Shown here one piece after another: positions 24,209-30,517 of a stretch of DNA of 30,517 nucleotides. The DNA is taken from positions 1-30,517 of the forward strand of contig CAZGLR010000029.1 in assembly GCA_964526635.1 (NCBI GenBank). Direction: 5' to 3'. The position numbers and the translations under genes were made by a program. Numbering within the stretch: the first letter of the stretch is position 1; each line of letters opens with the position of its first letter. Under the pieces are notes generated by a model that was not told the origin of the DNA, did not search any database, and saw only the letters and a program-made list of their open reading frames with translations. The stretch is from CAZGLR01 sp964526635. GTDB taxonomy: Bacteria; Zixibacteria; MSB-5A5; GN15; JAAZOE01.

Positions 24209-26251
24209 ATGACAGCTACTACTGAGCGACCCCCGAACATCGGTATAGTCACGCTGGCTATTTCCCTGACGGCATCGTTTCTCGCGCTCAGGCTTCTACC
24301 GATGGTATATCCTGATTCGCGATTATGGGGATTTAACCATCTTGTCTTTTTACCATCACTTGCACATTACACATACGTCGCGGCGGCACTTTTGATAATG
24401 AGTCTGTTTATCCCCGCACTTAATCTTCCATTCGCCAGACTGAATGAAAAATCCGCTGCAATGTTGTTTCACAAACCGCACACTCTGGCGTGGTTGTTTA
24501 TTTCGGGTACTGCGGTCGCCATATTCTGGATTTTCAAAAGGCCTACTCATTTCCTTGGTGATGGCTATACGATTATAAACAATATCGCCGCCGAAGGTGC
24601 TGTTGTATATAAATGGACCGAAATTGGGGCAATTAGAGTAATAGACATGGTCGCCAGGGTGCTTTCTCTCGATAGCATCAAGGGTGCGGAACAGGCCTTT
24701 GCATTTGTTTCCATATTATCCGGCGGGGTTGCGATTTATCTTATGCACGCAATAGCTCGGGAGATATTCGAGCATCCATCAGACAGGCTTCTTTTGTTTT
24801 GTCTCATGGTCTTTTCGGGGTGGACGCTGCTATTCTTTGGATATGCCGAGAACTATCCGGTATTGTGGCCGTTCCTTCTTGGGTACATACTCACGGCTAT
24901 CAGGTATATCAATGGTCATGGACATTGGATTTGGCCTGTAGTGATTGCCACAGCCGCAGTGACAATTCATCTTCAAGCCGCGGTGTTTGCAGTTTCACTC
25001 CCGGTTATGATCATTTCGCGTGGCCCACTACAGCGAACATATAAGCGGTACCGCGGAATTATTAGTGGTTCTGCTATTGCCTTGGCCGTGGCCGGTATCG
25101 CATTTTTTGTTTGGAAGTATTTCACTTCAGTTGGCTTTGCGATCCATTTTTTGCCTTTGCTACACGGACGGCCGATTGCACCGGACTATGCGCTTATCTC
25201 TTTGCCGCATTTCCTTGATATCTTCAACTTGCTTAACCTGTTGATCCCCACATGGCCACTGTTATTGCTGCCGGGATTAGTCTTGTTTCGCGTTCGCGAG
25301 TTTGATTGGATCGATAAATTCCTGATTGCTTTCTCGATTGGCGGATTGGCCTTTTTATTTCTGATTGATCCTCGGTTGGGGATGGGTCGTGATTGGGATT
25401 TATTTGCCGCTTGCCTTTTGGGGCCATCGATCTTCTTGAGTTGCAGGTTCATTCAAAGTACCGGATCATGGCAAAATCTTAAACCGTTATTACCGCTTAT
25501 TGCTGCCTTATGCGTGATTCCGTTTTTTATCACAAATCTTTCCAAAGAGCCGTCAATCAACTATGTAAAGTTTTTGCTCAAACTCGATGAATCCATTAGC
25601 AAGCCGGGATGGGTTACCCTGCAAAACTGGTACAGAGATAATGGCGAAGAGGATAAGGCAAAAGAAATCGCTGATTATACCTTTGTACGTTATCCGCGCG
25701 GCAGGAGTATCATTTTTGCGAATCAACTATCTGCCGAGGGTAAGCATAAGGCGGCACTGCACATCGCGGATTCACTATATATGGATGATCCCTGGTCTCG
25801 GGAAGTCATTAATTTATTGGGGGCTATTCACTTGCGCAGAGGCAATATCCAGAAGGGCTTCGAATACCTGCGCGCTGGTTTAGCGCTTTCGCCATATGAT
25901 TATCGGTCTATAACAAATATGGCCTGGGGTTTTCAGGCCATCGGGCGAAATGATTCCGCTATTGTCTACCTGTTGAGAGCGCATAGACTGGCACCCCGGG
26001 AAATAATGCCTATTAACGGTTTGGCATTGGCTTACTGTAACAAGCGGGATTACCCAACCGCTTTTGAATATTGCACCAGGCTCATAGAAATCGACCCTGA
26101 TAATCCGGATTGGTATTTTATCGGGGGGAAATCGGCCTATCTCGCGAATAGACGAAAAGAGGCGCTTCATCTTTTAAGCAAGTATCTGATGATGGAGCCT
26201 GGGACTGAACAGGCAAATGAAGCCGAGACACTACTACAGCGTCTGCGATAA
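24209..26251 (+). CDS. Polytopic membrane protein with C-terminal TPR repeats (GT-C-like)
   Basis: 680 residues from ATG 24209; an in-frame GTG at 24194 is possible and neither has a clear Shine-Dalgarno. About 11-12 hydrophobic helices occupy residues 10-455. An early conserved-looking loop, KRPTHFLGDGYTIINNI, contains an acidic residue where GT-C glycosyltransferases carry their catalytic Asp. Soluble TPR-like helices follow (about 470-680): NLLGAIHLRRGNIQKGFEYL, GLALAYCNKRDYPTAFEYC, IEIDPDNPDWY. I infer an envelope glycosyltransferase-like or assembly role, with only moderate confidence. Codon use is more AT-rich than in neighbouring genes. Confidence 0.75.
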   Translation: MTATTERPPNIGIVTLAISLTASFLALRLLPMVYPDSRLWGFNHLVFLPSLAHYTYVAAALLIMSLFIPALNLPFARLNEKSAAMLFHKPHTLAWLFISGTAVAIFWIFKRPTHFLGDGYTIINNIAAEGAVVYKWTEIGAIRVIDMVARVLSLDSIKGAEQAFAFVSILSGGVAIYLMHAIAREIFEHPSDRLLLFCLMVFSGWTLLFFGYAENYPVLWPFLLGYILTAIRYINGHGHWIWPVVIATAAVTIHLQAAVFAVSLPVMIISRGPLQRTYKRYRGIISGSAIALAVAGIAFFVWKYFTSVGFAIHFLPLLHGRPIAPDYALISLPHFLDIFNLLNLLIPTWPLLLLPGLVLFRVREFDWIDKFLIAFSIGGLAFLFLIDPRLGMGRDWDLFAACLLGPSIFLSCRFIQSTGSWQNLKPLLPLIAALCVIPFFITNLSKEPSINYVKFLLKLDESISKPGWVTLQNWYRDNGEEDKAKEIADYTFVRYPRGRSIIFANQLSAEGKHKAALHIADSLYMDDPWSREVINLLGAIHLRRGNIQKGFEYLRAGLALSPYDYRSITNMAWGFQAIGRNDSAIVYLLRAHRLAPREIMPINGLALAYCNKRDYPTAFEYCTRLIEIDPDNPDWYFIGGKSAYLANRRKEALHLLSKYLMMEPGTEQANEAETLLQRLR

Positions 26252-26270
26252 ACCGTTAATGGACGGGTGG

Positions 26271-26294
26271 CCCGCTGCAACTTGTTGCGGCGGG
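26271..26294 (+). terminator. Hairpin terminator after the TPR membrane protein gene
   Basis: CCCGCTGCAAC (26271-26281) pairs with GTTGCGGCGGG (26284-26294), 11 bp including one T-G wobble and a 2-nt loop. A short TT follows, so the T-tract is weak. It sits between convergent genes. Confidence 0.5.
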
Positions 26295-26390
26295 TTCCCG
26301 CTTACGACCCTTAATATAACTACTTTAATTATCATTATATCGCTATGGTAAGTCAACCTTGATTACCCTATAATAAATCCCTTCCCTTCT

Positions 26391-27707
26391 TTATATACTT
26401 GCCTCAGCCACCCCCACCAGATCCGCGCCGTCGACTCCTTCAATCCGGACCGGAATAATCTGACGGCCTCCCCCCGACGCTCTGTCTAATTTTACCCTGA
26501 AATAATTATCGCTCATCCCCCAGTAATAGCCGTCGGACGCCTCCGGTTGCGAAATCACGCGCAGCACTGAACCGACCCGGGCCTTCGCCTGCCGCCGCCG
26601 TTGCACATCACATATCTCCCGCAGCCGTTTGTTACGGTCCCGAATCACAGGAATATCAACCTTCTCATCTATCTCCGACGCCGCCGTTCCCGGACGATCC
26701 GAATACGAAAAAATATGACCGTAATCAACCAAACCCGAATCCATAATATCCACAGTCTCGCCAAAATCGGCCTCGGTCTCACCCGGAAACCCTACAATCA
26801 CATCGCTGCCGATCGTAATCGCCGAATTGGCCGTTTTGATCCTTTCAACAACATTTATAAAGTCCCTTTGCCGATATGGTCTCCGCATCAATTTCAATAT
26901 CCGATCCGCCCCTGACTGCAATGGCAAATGCAGATGACGGCATACCCGCGGATTCCCGGCCACCATCTCAAGCAGCATATCATCGAGTTCATTCGGCTCC
27001 AGCGATGATAACCGCACCCGCCCGATATCGGTCTTGTCCAGAATCATCCGCACCAAACCACCGAGTGAAATATCCTTATGACGATATTTCCCGATATGCA
27101 CCGCCGTAATCACCACCTCCTGATATCCCGCCGCGGCCAGTTGCGCCACTTCGCCGACAATCTGATCAGCCGGATATGACACCAATGCCCCCCGGACGCG
27201 CGGCACAATACAATAACTGCAATGCTGACTGCAGCCATCGCCGATCTTGACCAGAGGTCGATACCGGTCCGGCGCCGCGCCTGACTCATACATTTCTTTT
27301 CGAAAACATGCCTCACTGTTGGTCGCGATAATTTTGCCACCCAATTCAGGGTACTGTTCGACCACTATCTCGGCCAGCCGCATCTTCTCTTTATTATCAA
27401 TCAGCAGATCGACACCCTCGATAGCTGTAATCTGATCACTTCCCGACGCCACAAAACACCCGGTGACAACCATCACCGCGTCCGGATTAATCCGCAGCGC
27501 CCGCTTGATCAGTTTCCGTGAGTCGGCATCGGCCCTGGCAGTAACCGTGCAGGTATTGAGCACATAGACATCGGCCGGATCGGTATAGGCCACGTGCTCA
27601 AATCCTCGCGAGACAAACTCGGAGGCAATGCGATCAGTCTCATATTGATTCAGGCGGCATCCAACGGTATGTAGCGCGACTTTCGGCATAGGCCGCAATA
27701 TAGACAT
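26391..27707 (-). CDS. mtaB: tRNA N6-threonylcarbamoyladenosine(37) methylthiotransferase MtaB
   Basis: 438 residues. It adds a methylthio group to t6A37 of tRNAs reading ANN codons, giving ms2t6A. The N-terminal UPF0004 domain has C17, C53 and C84 for the auxiliary 4Fe-4S cluster. The radical SAM core has C159-x3-C163-x2-C166 (CSQHCSYC) and the family segments LSSLEPNELDD, HLHLPLQSGADRILK and GSDVIVGFPGETEADF. A TRAM-like domain follows from about 380. LHTVGCRLNQYE and NTCTVT favour MtaB over MiaB or RimO. GGGATGG precedes ATG 27707; an alternative ATG is at 27689. Confidence 0.95.
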   Translation of the reverse strand: MSILRPMPKVALHTVGCRLNQYETDRIASEFVSRGFEHVAYTDPADVYVLNTCTVTARADADSRKLIKRALRINPDAVMVVTGCFVASGSDQITAIEGVDLLIDNKEKMRLAEIVVEQYPELGGKIIATNSEACFRKEMYESGAAPDRYRPLVKIGDGCSQHCSYCIVPRVRGALVSYPADQIVGEVAQLAAAGYQEVVITAVHIGKYRHKDISLGGLVRMILDKTDIGRVRLSSLEPNELDDMLLEMVAGNPRVCRHLHLPLQSGADRILKLMRRPYRQRDFINVVERIKTANSAITIGSDVIVGFPGETEADFGETVDIMDSGLVDYGHIFSYSDRPGTAASEIDEKVDIPVIRDRNKRLREICDVQRRRQAKARVGSVLRVISQPEASDGYYWGMSDNYFRVKLDRASGGGRQIIPVRIEGVDGADLVGVAEASI

Positions 27708-27762
27708 TTTCCATCCCGGTGCAAGACTCCATCCCGGCCACCGGCAGCCCGCTCAATTTTTC

Positions 27763-27791
27763 TTGAATTCGACAGGCGAGTTTAGTATGTT
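27763..27791 (+). promoter_or_regulatory. Candidate promoter of the SBBP gene
   Basis: TTGAAT (27763-27768) and TATGTT (27786-27791) with a 17-bp spacer, each 4/6 to the sigma-70 consensus, ending 89 nt before ATG 27881. Confidence 0.3.
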
Positions 27792-27880
27792 TATGTGACT
27801 ATCCTGAATACGACCTTTTATACATATCATGCGCGGAAACCGCCATCGATGGCGCTCCGCCGATACATCCGGATGTTCTT

Positions 27881-30517
27881 ATGATTCGCAGTGTACGCGT
27901 GTTCATCTGGGTCTTATGTACCTGTCTGATAACAGCCTCTGCGGCAGCCATTTCAATCACATCGGGCGACGGCAACCAGTTGCAGTTTATCCCCAATCAT
28001 GGTCAATGGGATACCCGCATCCAGTTCAAGGCCTTTGCCGCCGGCACCAAGATATGCTTTACAGCCAACGAGATCTATTTCGTCTCACTTCTCAACACCG
28101 ATACGTCGCCATCTTCCCAGCTCGAAGCTATTCCGCACTTTACAACACAAACTCTGGGCGCCCGATTTGTCGATGGCAATAACACGCTCCTTATCACAGG
28201 CGAAGATCAGCGCGATGGCACAGTCAACTATTTCAAGGGTGATCGCAGCCACTGGCGCACCGATATCCCGATCTATTCATCGCTGCTGCTTGAAGACATC
28301 TACCCCGGCATAGATTGCCGGTACCGGTCCCATGGCGCCTCTCTTGAATATGACTTTATTGTCGAACCACACGCTGATCCATCGCACATTATAATTGAAT
28401 TCTCCGGTATCGATCAGCTTGCGATTGATCCCGATGGCTCCCTGAGCGCGCGCACGGCCAATGTTCTTCATTCCGAACAGCCGCCAATAGCCTTTTCGGT
28501 AACGCCCTCGGGGCAGATCCCGGTCGCCTGTAAATTCGTCAAACACGGTCCCACGCGCGTCGGCATCGAAATCACCGGCGCCTATGATCCCGAACTTCCC
28601 CTGATTATCGATCCTATACTGGCCTACAGTACTGTCTTCGGCGGCTCCGGCCTCGACTATGGTCGCGATATTGCCGCAACATACAACGGCTATCATTACG
28701 TAACCGGCTATACCGCCTCCACCGATTTCCCGACTGTCGGCGCTATCCAGGCTGACCAGGTCGATATCGACGCCTTCGTGACCCTCTTCCACCCCACCGG
28801 GGCGATCGTCTTCAGCACCTATCTGGGCGGCAATGGTCTTGATTTGGCTTATGGCGTCGAATTCAACGCCTCGTTTCATCCATATATAATCGGCTATACC
28901 AATTCCAGTGACTTTCCAACTACCGCCTCGGCTTATCAAACAGCCCCTTCCGGCGCCGCCGATATTTTCATCGCCCGGCTTCCCTCTTCCGGTAATCAGC
29001 TGTTGTATTCAACCTACTATGGCGGCGACACCACCGATATTGCTTATGATCTTGAAGTCGATGGCGCGGTGGTTGCCATCACCGGCTATTCGTCATCTTC
29101 GAATCTGCCATTAGTCCGGCCAATCCAGAATATTCATACCGGCAGCGAGGATGCTATCCTTGCTGTCTTCGATACCGATGCCACCGGTTTAACAGGGCTG
29201 CTCTATTCGACATTCATCGGTGGTGACAATAATGACAAGGCCTATGCTATCGTCCGTTGCAGCGATAGTACGTTCGCGATAGCCGGACAGACTGAGTCAT
29301 ATAATTATCCAAAGGTCAATCATTTCCAGGGGCAGTTTATGGGCGGCGGCAGCGACGGCTGCCTCACGATTGTCGATACAGCCGGTCCCTCATTTATATA
29401 CAGTACCTATCTCGGCGGCGGTGGTACCGATGTGATCAAGGGCATTGTTCGAGCTGCCGATGGCAACATGATCGTCGCCGGATGGACCGGGTCGACTAAT
29501 TTCCCAATCACTAACCCGATAGCACCCAAACAACCCTATGCCGACTGCTTCTATCTCTCGCTCTCCACCGACTCAGGGTATATCGCCTATGGCTCCTATC
29601 ATGGCGGAAGCAGCGACGATTATATCGAAGACCTGGCCCGCGATACGGCCGGTTTTATCTGGCTGACCGGCTACAGTTCATCATCCGATATGCCCCTGCT
29701 GGATCATTTCCAGACCGATACAGGCGGTATCGATGCCATCGCTTTGAATTTTGACGAAGACAATGGCGATCTCGGGTTCAGTTCCTATCTTGGCGGCAGT
29801 TCCAGTGACTTCGGCTTCGGTATCGCGGTCAACGATCTCCTGCTCGGTTATATTATCGGCCGCACCCATTCGGCCGATTTTCCCCTGGTGGAAACCACCG
29901 CCGACAGCATGAATGGTCTCGGCGACGCCTTTGTCGCGCGCCTCTATGACTGCCCTGATGATGATCATGATAATATCTGCAACGAAGACGATAACTGCCC
30001 TGATGTCTACAACCCCGGCCAGGAAGAAACCGATGGCGACGGTTTCGCCGATGCCTGCGATAACTGTCCGTATATAGGTAATCCCGATCAGACCGACTCT
30101 GATGGCGATACGGTCGGCGACAGTTGCGATGTCTGCCCCGGTTACGATGATCTGCTTGATATGGATGGTGACGGGGTGCCGTTTGACTGCGATATCTGCC
30201 ATGGTTTCGACGATAACATCGACACCGATGGCGATAGCGTCCCGGATGGCTGCGATATTTGTCCGGGATTCGATGATGCCCTTGATGGCGATACCGATGG
30301 CGTCCCGGATGGGTGTGATGTCTGTTCCGGCTCTGATGATAATCTTGATGCCGATGCCGATGGCGTTCCCGACGGCTGCGATATATGCCACGGCGGCGAT
30401 GATAATCTCGATGCTGACACCGATGGCGTCCCGGATTTCTGCGACATCTGCCCTGGCGGCGACGACAATCTCGATGCCGATGCTGACGGCATCCCCGACT
30501 TCTGCGATCTTTGTCCC
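27881..30517 (+). CDS. SBBP beta-propeller protein with thrombospondin type 3 repeats (3' end outside window)
   Basis: 879 codons from ATG 27881 with no stop, running off the window edge. The signal peptide is MIRSVRVFIWVLCTCLITASAAA. The N-terminal region (FIPNHGQWDTRIQFKAFAAG, VNYFKGDRSHWRTDIPIY, YPGIDCRY) matches the domain that precedes SBBP repeats in many exported proteins. From about 250 to 690 come SBBP-type propeller blades: STVFGGSGLDYGRDI, VTGYTASTDFPT, STYLGGNGLDLAYGV, STYYGGDTTDIAYDL. From about 690 there are DNCP...DGDGFADACD calcium-binding thrombospondin-3 repeats. Surface-exposed or secreted. It is missing from simple complete-ORF lists because its stop lies beyond the window. 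Confidence 0.92.
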   Translation, partial: MIRSVRVFIWVLCTCLITASAAAISITSGDGNQLQFIPNHGQWDTRIQFKAFAAGTKICFTANEIYFVSLLNTDTSPSSQLEAIPHFTTQTLGARFVDGNNTLLITGEDQRDGTVNYFKGDRSHWRTDIPIYSSLLLEDIYPGIDCRYRSHGASLEYDFIVEPHADPSHIIIEFSGIDQLAIDPDGSLSARTANVLHSEQPPIAFSVTPSGQIPVACKFVKHGPTRVGIEITGAYDPELPLIIDPILAYSTVFGGSGLDYGRDIAATYNGYHYVTGYTASTDFPTVGAIQADQVDIDAFVTLFHPTGAIVFSTYLGGNGLDLAYGVEFNASFHPYIIGYTNSSDFPTTASAYQTAPSGAADIFIARLPSSGNQLLYSTYYGGDTTDIAYDLEVDGAVVAITGYSSSSNLPLVRPIQNIHTGSEDAILAVFDTDATGLTGLLYSTFIGGDNNDKAYAIVRCSDSTFAIAGQTESYNYPKVNHFQGQFMGGGSDGCLTIVDTAGPSFIYSTYLGGGGTDVIKGIVRAADGNMIVAGWTGSTNFPITNPIAPKQPYADCFYLSLSTDSGYIAYGSYHGGSSDDYIEDLARDTAGFIWLTGYSSSSDMPLLDHFQTDTGGIDAIALNFDEDNGDLGFSSYLGGSSSDFGFGIAVNDLLLGYIIGRTHSADFPLVETTADSMNGLGDAFVARLYDCPDDDHDNICNEDDNCPDVYNPGQEETDGDGFADACDNCPYIGNPDQTDSDGDTVGDSCDVCPGYDDLLDMDGDGVPFDCDICHGFDDNIDTDGDSVPDGCDICPGFDDALDGDTDGVPDGCDVCSGSDDNLDADADGVPDGCDICHGGDDNLDADTDGVPDFCDICPGGDDNLDADADGIPDFCDLCP
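30128..30517 (+). repeat. 63-bp tandem repeat encoding thrombospondin-3 units
   Basis: Units begin at 30128, 30191, 30254, 30317, 30380 and 30443, with the next starting at 30506. Each encodes 21 residues of the form D-[IV]-C-x-G-x-D-D-x-[LI]-D-x-D-x-D-x-[VI]-P-x-x-C. The array continues past the edge, so the copy number is unknown. Confidence 0.95.

Noticed and set aside
29681..30391. 236-codon minus-strand frame and an overlapping 116-codon frame
   Set aside because: Antisense to the SBBP/thrombospondin-3 gene. The repetitive product simply mirrors the repeats.
1..30517. CRISPR array, prophage, insertion sequence, toxin-antitoxin or defence system
   Set aside because: No direct-repeat/spacer array, transposase, integrase, nuclease or toxin-like small gene pair was recognised on either strand.

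Overview
The window is about 30.5 kb of bacterial chromosome with a Gram-negative outer membrane (a large TonB-dependent receptor) and several very large exported proteins. Two of these proteins end in a dockerin-type repeat of the form G-D-x-N-x-D-G-x-V-N-V-G-D, followed by an N-[YF]-[IV]-F-K-x-G-P segment. That signature, together with SBBP, FG-GAP and thrombospondin-3 proteins, an orphan PAS/LuxR regulator and moderate GC, is what I would expect from the FCB superphylum, most likely a candidate-phylum Zixibacteria-like organism. This is inference from protein style only; there is no rRNA in the window. A run of 10 Ns at 3724-3733 marks an assembly gap, so this is probably a draft or metagenome-assembled genome.

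Layout. (i) 1-2905, minus strand: 3'-truncated gene for a tandemly duplicated secreted beta-helix-like protein with a C-terminal dockerin. It is open to the window edge and easily missed because long spurious ORFs lie opposite it. (ii) 3212-6163, minus: TonB-dependent receptor with an N-terminal carboxypeptidase-regulatory-like domain. (iii) 6531-9435, minus: an orphan NuoL/MrpA-like membrane subunit that has lost key proton-channel residues, then a YrbG-type Na+/Ca2+ exchanger. (iv) 9516-12355, minus: a stand-alone response regulator, a candidate small RNA or leader with a good terminator, and a four-PAS protein with a LuxR-type HTH; a small zinc-ribbon protein follows at 12578-12769. (v) 13022-16261, plus: a 1079-residue FG-GAP/Ig-like/dockerin exported protein. 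(vi) 16288-18441, minus: a radical SAM protein with extra C-terminal cysteines, then two exported, extremely cysteine-rich proteins, then a strong terminator. This is the most intriguing cluster in the window. (vii) 18671-21934: methyltransferase, a repeat-rich intergenic region with a perfect 20-bp palindrome, an AIM24-family protein, and a dienelactone hydrolase/DoxX pair. (viii) 21935-23853, minus: a FabH-like ketosynthase and, upstream of it, a membrane protein that looks like only the front part of a larger spermidine-synthase-type protein. (ix) 24209-26251, plus: polytopic membrane protein with C-terminal TPRs. (x) 26391-27707, minus: MtaB tRNA methylthiotransferase. (xi) 27881-30517, plus: 5' part of an SBBP beta-propeller protein ending in thrombospondin-3 calcium-binding repeats of a regular 63 bp, truncated by the window edge.

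How the genes fit together: most of the window serves the cell envelope and cell surface (secreted repeat proteins, TonB receptor, ion transport, Cys-rich exported proteins). Interspersed are small housekeeping or stress functions (MtaB, methyltransferase, AIM24, DLH/DoxX). No tRNA, rRNA, CRISPR array, transposase or phage gene was recognised.
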